Shown in pieces: positions 10,020 to 18,295 of a stretch of 64,000 nt of DNA. The notes beneath the pieces are model-generated. The model had not been told where the DNA came from, did no database searches, and saw nothing but the letters and a program-made list of their open reading frames with translations. The position numbers were made by a program, and so were the translations under genes. Positions within the stretch are counted from its first letter, which is position 1; every line of letters begins with the position of its first letter. Source of the stretch: Holophagae bacterium (GTDB taxonomy: Bacteria; Acidobacteriota; Holophagae; Acanthopleuribacterales; Acanthopleuribacteraceae); contig JAUIFE010000001.1 in the NCBI GenBank assembly GCA_030429565.1, positions 186,001-250,000 on the forward strand. The letters are read 5' to 3'.

Positions 10020-10380
10020 GCTAGTCTCGGCACCACCCTCACTTTTTTAGACGGAACGGTGATTCGCCACGGGTTGTTCACAAACTGAGCGGGCATTGTG
10101 GACGCGCGTACCACGAAGCCTCGGTCGCCTGATTTGACTGAGGAACCCGCCGAACGATCGCCGGCCTCGCTTTTCATAGGTTAAGCAGTGGCCGAATACT
10201 TGTCGAACCCGGGCGTTCGCGCTAAGATGCGGTTATCCCTCTTTACGTTTTCTGCTCACTCGATCCATGGGAAGGTTTTGAACTCGTGGTCACCTCCGAC
10301 AACACGACCCGTCACCCCAACCCCTCCGGCGGCGTGCATAAAAACCGGCACGCATCCCATTCAGAAGGAGAACAACCCCA
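10020..10380. other. Intergenic region, 361 bases
   Basis: No gene, tRNA or strong hairpin seen. An AAGGAG ribosome site for the HD-GYP gene sits about 12 bases before its ATG. A promoter is expected here but none is clear. Confidence 0.5.
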
Positions 10381-12066
10381 ATGGATGCCGAGATGAATCG
10401 GCGGATTGAGCGACTGGAGTTCCTGCACAAAGTCGCCATTGAGCTTTCCGCCGAAAAAAATATGGATCGCTTGGTCGAGATCATCCTCGACAAGGCCAAG
10501 CACCTCTGTCATGCCGATGCCGGCACCCTTTACCTGCGCACCGACGACGATCATCTGCGCTTTGCCATCATGCGCACCAGCAGCCTGCAAATTGAGCTGG
10601 GCGGCACCACGGGAAAAAGGATCAACCTGCCGCCGATTCCCCTCTTCGACAGCCAAACCGACACGCCGAACCACCACAACATCGCCACCTATTCGGCGCT
10701 CGAAAAAAAGTCGATTAACATCCCCAATGCCTACAGCCACCAGGGTTTTGACTTTTCCGGCACCAAATCGTTTGATCTGCGCAACGGCTACCGCTCCACC
10801 TCTTTCCTGTGCATCCCGCTGGTCAATTACCAAAACCACGTGGTCGGCGTTTTGCAGCTCATTAACGCCACCAACCCACACACAGGCGAGGTCGTTCCCT
10901 TTACCGAAGACCTTCAGGAATTCGTCGAAACGCTCGCTTACCAAGCCGCGATTGCTCTCGATAACAACTTGCTGCTGGACGAACAGAAGCAGCTAATGGA
11001 AAGCTTCATCAAGCTGCTGGCGGCCGCAATTGACGCCAAGTCGCCCTACACCGGCGGCCACTGTGAACGGGTGCCGGTGATTACCGAACTGCTCGCTAAA
11101 GCAGCTTGCGATTGTGAAACGGGACCCTTGGCTGAATTCGACATGGATGATGCGGATTGGTACCAGTTGCGCATCGCCGCGTGGATGCACGACTGCGGCA
11201 AGGTCACCACGCCGGTTCACGTGATGGATAAAGCCACCAAACTGGAAACCATTTACGACCGCATCCATTTGGTGCGCACGCGGTTCGAAATCATCAAACG
11301 CGATCTTGAAATCGCCATGCTGCGCGAATTGCACGCGCAGCCGGCACAGAAAACGGCGCTGGAGACGCGACTCGCCGAGGAAATCGCCAAACTTGACGAC
11401 GACTTCGAATTTCTCGAACGCGCCAATACCGGTGGCGAGTACCTGGCCCCGGAAATTCAAGAACGCATTCGTGAAATCGGCATGCGCCGCTTTCGTGAAA
11501 ACGGGATTGAGCGCTTCCTGCTGAGTGAAGAAGAGATCGGTAACCTGTGTATCGCCAAAGGCACACTGACACCGGAAGAACGGCTTATCATCAACGGGCA
11601 CATGGTCCAGACCATTCGCATGTTGGAAGCATTGCCTTGGCCGCGAAACTTGAGTGAGGTCCCTGAAATCGCCGGTGGTCACCACGAGAAGATGGACGGC
11701 AGCGGTTACCCCAAAGGCCTCTACGCGGGTGACATGTCCATCCCCGCACGCATCATGGCAATCGCCGACGTCTTTGAAGCCTTAACGGCGCAGGATCGGC
11801 CCTACAAAAAGGGAAAAACCTTGTCCGAAACCATGCGTATTATGGGTTTCATGAAACGCGACAACCACTTGGACCCCGATTTATTCAACTTGTTTGTTTC
11901 CAGCGGCGTCTATCGTGTCTACGGCGAGAAATACCTCCCCGAAGAACTGATTGACGCGGTTGATGAAGCCACGCTGTTGGCGATAGAACCGCAAGCCTTT
12001 TCCGCGCCGCCCAAGGAGGAACGCGACAAACGTCGCCGTGACTTTCTGCCACAGTACCGCTTCTAG
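10381..12066 (+). CDS. GAF-HD-GYP cyclic-di-GMP phosphodiesterase
   Basis: A cytoplasmic signalling enzyme expected to hydrolyse cyclic di-GMP, with an N-terminal GAF sensor domain. GAF spans about residues 20-200 (DAGTLYL, FLCIPLV, VVGVLQLIN). The HD-GYP domain starts near residue 205: GGHCERV, then the metal-binding WMHDCGK near residue 269, and the diagnostic GGHHEKMDGSGYPKGL around 432-447, followed by ARIMAIADVFEALTA. All key HD and GYP residues are intact. A long insertion (about 295-390, charged and helical) lies between the HD and GYP motifs. It stands alone with its own terminator; no cyclase is adjacent, so the stimulus is unknown. Confidence 0.93.
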   Translation: MDAEMNRRIERLEFLHKVAIELSAEKNMDRLVEIILDKAKHLCHADAGTLYLRTDDDHLRFAIMRTSSLQIELGGTTGKRINLPPIPLFDSQTDTPNHHNIATYSALEKKSINIPNAYSHQGFDFSGTKSFDLRNGYRSTSFLCIPLVNYQNHVVGVLQLINATNPHTGEVVPFTEDLQEFVETLAYQAAIALDNNLLLDEQKQLMESFIKLLAAAIDAKSPYTGGHCERVPVITELLAKAACDCETGPLAEFDMDDADWYQLRIAAWMHDCGKVTTPVHVMDKATKLETIYDRIHLVRTRFEIIKRDLEIAMLRELHAQPAQKTALETRLAEEIAKLDDDFEFLERANTGGEYLAPEIQERIREIGMRRFRENGIERFLLSEEEIGNLCIAKGTLTPEERLIINGHMVQTIRMLEALPWPRNLSEVPEIAGGHHEKMDGSGYPKGLYAGDMSIPARIMAIADVFEALTAQDRPYKKGKTLSETMRIMGFMKRDNHLDPDLFNLFVSSGVYRVYGEKYLPEELIDAVDEATLLAIEPQAFSAPPKEERDKRRRDFLPQYRF

Positions 12067-12192
12067 AAAGGTGCGGGCGGCCGTACGCAAAACGCCGGCC
12101 TATCGAGGCGCATGGACGCGGTTTTAAAAGGATCATAAAGGCTTCCAACCAAGGGCGACGCGCCATCGGACAAACGGAAGCAAAGACGCAAT

Positions 12193-12230
12193 CGGCCGCC
12201 GGGTGTTAACCCGAGCGGCCGTTGGTTTTT
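12193..12230 (+). terminator. Rho-independent terminator of the HD-GYP gene
   Basis: Stem CGGCCGC/GCGGCCG extended by CGGGT/ACCCG with one bulged A, loop GTTA, then a T-rich tail ending in TTTTT. It ends a few bases before the stop codon of the converging BACON-protein gene. Confidence 0.8.
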
Positions 12231-12233
12231 GCT

Positions 12234-15200
12234 TTAACGCTCGCCGGCGATTGGCTCAATCGGAGCAGGCGCCGCTTTAGCGGCGACGGGTGGCGGTGGC
12301 GGTGCACAGCCCGCGAACTGAATCAGCCCAAGAATGTCGACCTCGGTGTTCCAGCCAGGCAAGGCGGCCAGGAGTTCGGCGCGCGCCGTGCACGGTACTT
12401 GAACCACGGTGAAGGTCAGGGTTACATCGAGGTTGGTGATGGTAATGGTACCGGTGCGCGAACCGCCGTCGGATTGAGCCACCACAAAGGAAACCCCGCC
12501 GTCGCCAACCCCGGCTTGGCCGGCGGTGATGGTAATCCAATCGTCTTGAGTTGTGGCAGTCCAGCTACAGGTCGGCGCGGAAGTGCTGATCTCAAAGCCA
12601 CCGTTACCGCCATTGTCGAAGAAGGTCGCACTGGTCGCGCTCAAACTCAAATCGCAGGCAACCCGGCCGCTTTGATCGATAGTGAAGGTTTGGTCCTGAA
12701 CGGAGATGGTCCCGGTTCGTGCGGTGGTTGCGGCATGCTCAGCCACGGTGAAGAGAACACTGCCACTACCGGTACCGGACTGGCCGGTGGTGATGGTGAT
12801 CCAATCGTCTTGGGTGACCGCCGTCCAACCGCAAGTCGGTAGGTTGGTGATGACCTCAAAACCACCATTGCCGCCGGCAGCGGTGAAACTAATTTGGGTG
12901 GGCGCCAAAGAATAGTCACAGGGCACGATACCCGACTGTTGAATGGTGAAGGTTTGATCGCTAACTTGGATGGTGCCGGTACGCGCCTGGTTGGTCGCGT
13001 TTTGGGCCACAACATAGGTAACGGTGCCGCTGCCGCTGCCACTTTGACCGGCGGTAATCGTAATCCAATCGTCCTGTGTGCTCGCCGTCCAGGCACAGGA
13101 CGCGTCGTTGGTGGTCACGCTGAAGCTGCCGTTCCCACCCTGATCGTCGTAAGACGCGGAGAGTGGGTTCAGGCTGTAGGAACAAGCGGCGGCGGCTTGC
13201 GACACGGTGAAGGTCTGGTCGGCCACCTGAATGCTGCCGGTTCTGGTGGCAACGGCACTGTTGGCGGCCACGGTGAAACTGACCGTGCCGTTGCCGGTAC
13301 CACTGGAACCGGCGGTAATCGTAATCCAATCGTCTTGGGTGGTGGCGCTCCAGGTGCAGGTGGCACCGTTGGTTTGCACGGCAAAGGCGTCGGAACCACC
13401 GGCGGCGTCGAACGCGAGCGAGGTTGGACTCAAACTGTAGGTGCACACCAGCGCGGCTTGGTTGACGGTGAAGGTCTGTCCACCGGCGGTGATGGTGCCG
13501 ACCCGTGCGCTGGTTTCGCCATTGGCGGCCACGGTGAAAGATACCGAACCCGTACCGGTGCCACTTGCGCCGGCGGTAATCGTCAACCAATCGTCTTGCG
13601 TGGTCGCCGCCCAGGTGCATTCGGCGTTGTTGGTTTGAATGCTAAAGCTGTCGGAGCCACCGTTGGCGTCGACCGACAACGATTCAGGACTAAGGATATA
13701 GTCACACACCACCCCGGATTGGGTGATGGTGAAGGTTTGGTTGCCAACGGAAATGGTACCGGTGCGCGAGGCCAAGGTATTGTTGGCGTCGACACTGTAG
13801 GAAACCGTGCCGTCGCCGGTGCCGCTCGCACCCGCCGTCACCGCAATCCAATCGTCCTGCGCGCTAGCCGTCCAGGCACAGGTCTGCACGTTGGTGGTGA
13901 TGGCAAAGGATCCAGAACCGCCCTGATCGTCAAAGGTATTCGAGGTGGGGTTTAAGCTGAAGGTACAACCCAAGCCGGCTTGGGTGATGGTGAAAGTTTG
14001 GTCTGCGACCGTAATCGTCGCGCTCCGTGAATCGGTCGTTGGGTTGGCATCCACACTGTAGCTGACGGTACCATCGCCGGTACCGCTCGCGCCCGCCGTT
14101 ACCGCGACCCAATCATCCTGGGTACTCGCCGTCCAAGCACAGGTTTGCACATTGGTGGTCACCGCAAAACTACCGGACCCACCTTGGTCGTCAAAGCTAT
14201 TCGAAGTGGGGTTGAGGCTGTAACTGCAAACGGCGCCGGATTGCGTAATCGTGTACGTTTGGTCTTGCACGGTGATCGTGCCGCTACGCGAATCGGTGGT
14301 GGCATTGGCGTCGACACTGTAGCTAATCGTGCCGTCGCCGGTGCCACTCGCACCCGCCGTCACCGAAATCCAATCATCCTGGGAGCTTGCCGTCCAGGTG
14401 CAGGTCTGCACGTTGGTCGTCACCGCAAAACTACCCGACCCCCCCTGATCGTCGAAACTGTTCGAGGTCGGGTTGAGGCTGTACGTGCAGGGCACACCGC
14501 TTTGCGAAATCGTGAACGTTTGGTCTTCGACCGTGATCGTCCCGCTACGCGAATCGATGGTGGCGTTGGCATCGACGCTAAAGCTAACGGTGCCGTCGCC
14601 GCTGCCGCTCGCGCCCGCCGTCACCGAAATCCAATTGTCCTGGGAGCTTGCCGTCCAGGCGCAGGTCTGCACGTTGGTGGTCACGGCAAAGCTACCCGAA
14701 CCGCCCTGCTCGTCAAAACTATCGGAGGTCGGGTTGAGGCTGTAGGTACAGGGCACGCCGCTTTGCGTGATGGTGAAGGTTTGGCCTTGGACCGTGATGG
14801 TACCGGTACGCGAATCGGTGGCGGTGTTGGCGGCAACGCTGTAGCTGACGGTGCCGTCGCCGGTGCCACTCGCCCCCGCCGTAATCGAAATCCAGCCGTC
14901 CTGCGCGCTTGCCGTCCAAGTACAGGTCTGCACGTTGGTGGTCACGCCGAACGTAGCCGAGCCGCCTTGATCGTCAAAACTGTTCGAGGTTGGGTTCAAG
15001 GTATAGGCACAAACCACACCACTTTGGTTAATGGTAAAGGTTTGATCGGCCACCGTGATCGTGCCGCTGCGCGCATCAATGGTGGCATTGGCGGCGACCG
15101 TGAAACTCACCGTGCCGCTGCCCGTCCCACTGGATCCGGCCGTAATGGTGATCCAAGCATCGGAAGCAACGGCAGTCCAGGCACAGGTGCCGTCACTGGG

Positions 15201-17954
15201 TGTCACACTGAAGGCGTCGCTGCCACCTTGGTCGTCATAGCTAATGTTGGTGGGACTCAAAACATAGGTACAGGCGCCGGCGTCTTGGTTGACAGTGAAG
15301 GTCTCACCACCAATTAGAATGCTCCCACTGCGCGAGCTGGGCGCGCTATTCTCGGCAACGGTGTAACTCACGGTGCCATTGCCGGTCCCACTCGCGCCGG
15401 CGGTGACGGTGATCCAAGCGTCTTGCGATACGGCCGTCCAGGCACAGGCGCTGGGTGCGGTGACGCTCACCGAGGCCGATTCACCGGCAGCGACCGCTTG
15501 GTCGCTGGTTGGCGAAATGCTCAGGAAGTCGAGCGGCAGCCGCCAAGCACCGCGGCCGTGGGTAAAGGCATACAGCGTCAACACACAGTCGGTTTCTTGG
15601 AAGGTCAGCCATTCGGTGACCACATTGGCGTAACCGGTATTTTCCTGAGCCCAATTGGCGCCGGTATCGGTACTAACGTAGACCCCCAAATCGGTACCCA
15701 GGTAAAGCCGTGTGCTGTCGCTGGGATGAACCGCAATCGCGTGAACCGGCAAATCCGGCAGGTTGTTGTCGATATTGGACCATGAAGCACCGCCGTCACT
15801 GCTGCGATAGACGTGGTTGACGCCAAAAGTCGAAAAGGTGCAGTAGACAATGTCGGCGTCTTGAGGATCAAAAGCGACGCAGGAAATATAGGCGTCTTGC
15901 AACTGTGATTCGCTCCAGCTTGACGCGGAGGTATCGGTGGTGGCGCTGGTAGTGCGGCGAATGTAGCCGTCCTCGGTGCCGGCCAACACCAAATCGGAAT
16001 TGCCAGGTGCGACCGCAATCGCACTCACCTGCTCACGGGTCGAGGAATTCACCGCCGTCGACGCTTGCGTCCAATTTGCGGCGGCGTCGTCAGTGCGCCA
16101 CAGGGCGAAGCCACTCGTCCACAAACGATCAGGATCGTTGGGATCCATGACAAAGGGGTTAATAAACAAGCCGGTGTCGGAAATACCACTAACAGCGGAG
16201 GAAAAACTGGATCCACCATTGGTCGACTTTCGAATCGAAATGCCGGTGGTTTCCACGTACATGATATCGGTGTTGGTCGGGTTTATTGCAACGTAACCAC
16301 CGTCACCACCGTTTATTTCCTCCCAACCATTAACACCGGTACCATCGGTACCGAGCAGGGTCCCATTGTCCTGTGTGCCGCCGAAGTAGCTGTCCGTCGC
16401 CGGAAACGGCAGGCCATGGTAGAACTGCGTCGCGCCATAGCTGTTGTTGAGCGACGTCCAGACAACGTTATAGGTGCCGTTGACATTACACAACGAATCA
16501 TTGTCGATGTCGGCAACGGCGGCGCGCGCATTATTGGTCCGAAACACACCGCCGTCGTTGGTCACATACATGGTTTGGTTGGTTGAGCCGTCGTAATCGG
16601 GGTGAAAAATGATGTTGTGCTGGTCGGCGTGAACGTACATCGAGGCGGCGTCGTTAACCGCCCAGTGTGAGGCCACGCCCCAATTGGCGCCGCCATCGTT
16701 GGAACGGAACAAATCAATACCGCCGGCCCAAACGATGTCCTCATCGACGGGGTCGACTTTAATAATGTTGTCGTACCAGCCTTGATTGGAAAGAAATGAG
16801 GAACAGACTTGCGCGAAAGGGTTGGAAAGCAGGAGATCAGCACCGGCCAAAGGGTCGCTGACACGATGGCGGTCGGACCAGTTATCGCCGCCGTCGGTGG
16901 AACGAATGACGGCCAGCAAGCCGTAATTGAAACCCGAAATACCCAGGCCGGACAGGTTGGAGGCAAGCAAATAAACGACGTCCTGGTTGGAAGGCGCAAT
17001 CGCGATCGTGGTGCGGCCCATGTCCGATTCGGTATAAACCGAATTAAAGGTCGTGGTATTGGCGGCGTCGTCATTGCGGTAAATCGTGGCAGTGGTAAAA
17101 GTCCCAACTGACGCGAACAGCACATCGGTCGCTTGGTCGGTGCGAATCGCCAGATCGAGGGCACCCCCGGCGACCCCGGCTGTGTAAATGCGTGTCCAAT
17201 TTTCCCCTGCGTCGGTGGAACGATGGACACCGGTGCGCGTCGCCGCATACACCGTATCGGCAACCGTCGAACTGTAAATAATGTCGTTGACATAGTAGAA
17301 GTGGGAAGTGGCCGTGTTGGCCATGTACGTCCAGGTCAGACCGCCGTCACTGGAACGGAAAATGCCCGCACCACGCACCGAGTCGCTGTTAAAAAATCCT
17401 TCACCGGTGCCGGCCAGCAAACGGTCGGCGTCGTTGGGGTCACGCGCCAAGCTGCACACCGCCAGATTGGCCATTCCATCACCGGTCGCGGTCCAGTTGG
17501 CACCACCGTCGGTGGTGCGGAAAATGCCGCCGGACACCGCGCCGGCCACCATGATATCAGGGCTGGTGGGATGAATCGACAGGCGGCGTGTACGCCCACC
17601 GATGTTGCCCGGCCCAAGGTTCGACCAAGAAGCTGTGCCGGCGCCGCGCACCGCTTCGTCACGGCTCATCTCACGGTCCAACAGCGAGCTGAACAACGGC
17701 AGGGCCTGGCTTTCCTTTTCAGCCTGGGCCAAGCGTTCCGAATACGTGGTCTTGCTCTCCGCCGGCATCCGTTTATTGTGAAAAAAAGCGGCGGCTTCGG
17801 CCGGCTGATCGTAGGGACTTTTGCCGTCTTTAAGCGCAATCTCGTCGCGCAACAGCTCCGAACTCGGCACGGGTTCGGTTTGATTCAACCAAATGACGGT
17901 CAATGAAAGCAGTCCCAACAGGACAGGCACAAAGGTGAGGCGAACGTGTTTCAT
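12234..17954 (-). CDS. Secreted Asp-box propeller protein with 12 BACON repeats
   Basis: About 1906 aa from an ATG preceded by GGGAGGAA; an in-frame start 57 bases upstream is less likely because the signal peptide (MKHVRLTFVPVLLGLLSLTV) begins here. Residues about 85-790 carry many Asp-boxes (for example STDGGANW, SSDGGLTW, SSDGGASW) typical of sortilin/BNR-like propellers. Residues about 811-1853 hold 12 tandem BACON-type modules of about 87 aa, each with CxW, TQDDWI, TAGxSGTGxG, and R-x-GTIxVxxQTFTIxQ. BACON modules are linked to carbohydrate or mucin binding; here they probably act as binding or stalk units. A Cys-x12-Trp module and a Pro/Ala-rich tail close the protein. It is a paralogue of the next gene upstream, which has only five BACON modules. 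Confidence 0.9.
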   Translation of the reverse strand: MKHVRLTFVPVLLGLLSLTVIWLNQTEPVPSSELLRDEIALKDGKSPYDQPAEAAAFFHNKRMPAESKTTYSERLAQAEKESQALPLFSSLLDREMSRDEAVRGAGTASWSNLGPGNIGGRTRRLSIHPTSPDIMVAGAVSGGIFRTTDGGANWTATGDGMANLAVCSLARDPNDADRLLAGTGEGFFNSDSVRGAGIFRSSDGGLTWTYMANTATSHFYYVNDIIYSSTVADTVYAATRTGVHRSTDAGENWTRIYTAGVAGGALDLAIRTDQATDVLFASVGTFTTATIYRNDDAANTTTFNSVYTESDMGRTTIAIAPSNQDVVYLLASNLSGLGISGFNYGLLAVIRSTDGGDNWSDRHRVSDPLAGADLLLSNPFAQVCSSFLSNQGWYDNIIKVDPVDEDIVWAGGIDLFRSNDGGANWGVASHWAVNDAASMYVHADQHNIIFHPDYDGSTNQTMYVTNDGGVFRTNNARAAVADIDNDSLCNVNGTYNVVWTSLNNSYGATQFYHGLPFPATDSYFGGTQDNGTLLGTDGTGVNGWEEINGGDGGYVAINPTNTDIMYVETTGISIRKSTNGGSSFSSAVSGISDTGLFINPFVMDPNDPDRLWTSGFALWRTDDAAANWTQASTAVNSSTREQVSAIAVAPGNSDLVLAGTEDGYIRRTTSATTDTSASSWSESQLQDAYISCVAFDPQDADIVYCTFSTFGVNHVYRSSDGGASWSNIDNNLPDLPVHAIAVHPSDSTRLYLGTDLGVYVSTDTGANWAQENTGYANVVTEWLTFQETDCVLTLYAFTHGRGAWRLPLDFLSISPTSDQAVAAGESASVSVTAPSACAWTAVSQDAWITVTAGASGTGNGTVSYTVAENSAPSSRSGSILIGGETFTVNQDAGACTYVLSPTNISYDDQGGSDAFSVTPSDGTCAWTAVASDAWITITAGSSGTGSGTVSFTVAANATIDARSGTITVADQTFTINQSGVVCAYTLNPTSNSFDDQGGSATFGVTTNVQTCTWTASAQDGWISITAGASGTGDGTVSYSVAANTATDSRTGTITVQGQTFTITQSGVPCTYSLNPTSDSFDEQGGSGSFAVTTNVQTCAWTASSQDNWISVTAGASGSGDGTVSFSVDANATIDSRSGTITVEDQTFTISQSGVPCTYSLNPTSNSFDDQGGSGSFAVTTNVQTCTWTASSQDDWISVTAGASGTGDGTISYSVDANATTDSRSGTITVQDQTYTITQSGAVCSYSLNPTSNSFDDQGGSGSFAVTTNVQTCAWTASTQDDWVAVTAGASGTGDGTVSYSVDANPTTDSRSATITVADQTFTITQAGLGCTFSLNPTSNTFDDQGGSGSFAITTNVQTCAWTASAQDDWIAVTAGASGTGDGTVSYSVDANNTLASRTGTISVGNQTFTITQSGVVCDYILSPESLSVDANGGSDSFSIQTNNAECTWAATTQDDWLTITAGASGTGTGSVSFTVAANGETSARVGTITAGGQTFTVNQAALVCTYSLSPTSLAFDAAGGSDAFAVQTNGATCTWSATTQDDWITITAGSSGTGNGTVSFTVAANSAVATRTGSIQVADQTFTVSQAAAACSYSLNPLSASYDDQGGNGSFSVTTNDASCAWTASTQDDWITITAGQSGSGSGTVTYVVAQNATNQARTGTIQVSDQTFTIQQSGIVPCDYSLAPTQISFTAAGGNGGFEVITNLPTCGWTAVTQDDWITITTGQSGTGSGSVLFTVAEHAATTARTGTISVQDQTFTIDQSGRVACDLSLSATSATFFDNGGNGGFEISTSAPTCSWTATTQDDWITITAGQAGVGDGGVSFVVAQSDGGSRTGTITITNLDVTLTFTVVQVPCTARAELLAALPGWNTEVDILGLIQFAGCAPPPPPVAAKAAPAPIEPIAGER
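12420..15520 (-). repeat. Twelve tandem ~261-bp repeats encoding BACON modules
   Basis: The codons for the QDDW core recur at about 12540, 12798, 13060, 13327, 13587, 13847, 14109, 14371, 14631, 14891, 15151 and 15412, a steady period of about 261 bases. Copies between roughly 13.8 and 15.0 kb are the most alike at DNA level, suggesting recent duplication; the outer copies are more diverged. All stay in frame. Confidence 0.9.
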
Positions 17955-18295
17955 AGCCGGGTTTCCTCCCGTGGCCGAGGTGACCGACAGCGGTCCCCCA
18001 ATAGCGCACAACGCCGACGATCGCCATAGCGGTGCGATGCGGCGTGCGTGGTGTCATCAAATGGATGCGGTAATGGTTCACTTTATAAAACCATCGGCCG
18101 TCAGCCACGCCGGCTGTATTATTCCCCCGTAAAAATTTCAGCAGTAGCGGAACCTGCGTTTTAAAAGACAGATACGACAGCGACCGGAACCCTAGCAATC
18201 AACAAAGGTCGGTCGCGGCACCATAAAAAAAACGGCGCCGTCCCCCATGTGGAGAACGACGCCGTGTTGTTTCGTTGCGGTTCGATTAGTGCGTT
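17955..18295. other. Intergenic region between the two BACON-protein genes
   Basis: Holds the terminator of the upstream paralogue near its left end and, presumably, the promoter of the downstream one. The GGAGG ribosome site lies at its right-strand left edge. No other gene is seen. Confidence 0.5.
18225..18265 (-). terminator. Strong Rho-independent terminator
   Basis: On the minus strand a 15-bp stem (ACGGCGTCGTTCTCC against GGGGGACGGCGCCGT, three G-U pairs) with an ACAT loop is followed by eight T. It lies just after the stop of the 5-repeat BACON protein and separates it from its paralogue. Confidence 0.9.

Noticed and set aside
12222..15317. Long plus-strand frames of up to 390 codons across the BACON gene
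   Set aside because: They are antisense shadows of a repetitive GC-rich gene: Gly/Arg/His-rich, no ribosome sites, same repeat period.
12420..15520. Regular repeats at about 261 bases considered as a CRISPR or satellite array
   Set aside because: Units have no short direct repeats with unique spacers and stay in one coding frame with BACON motifs.
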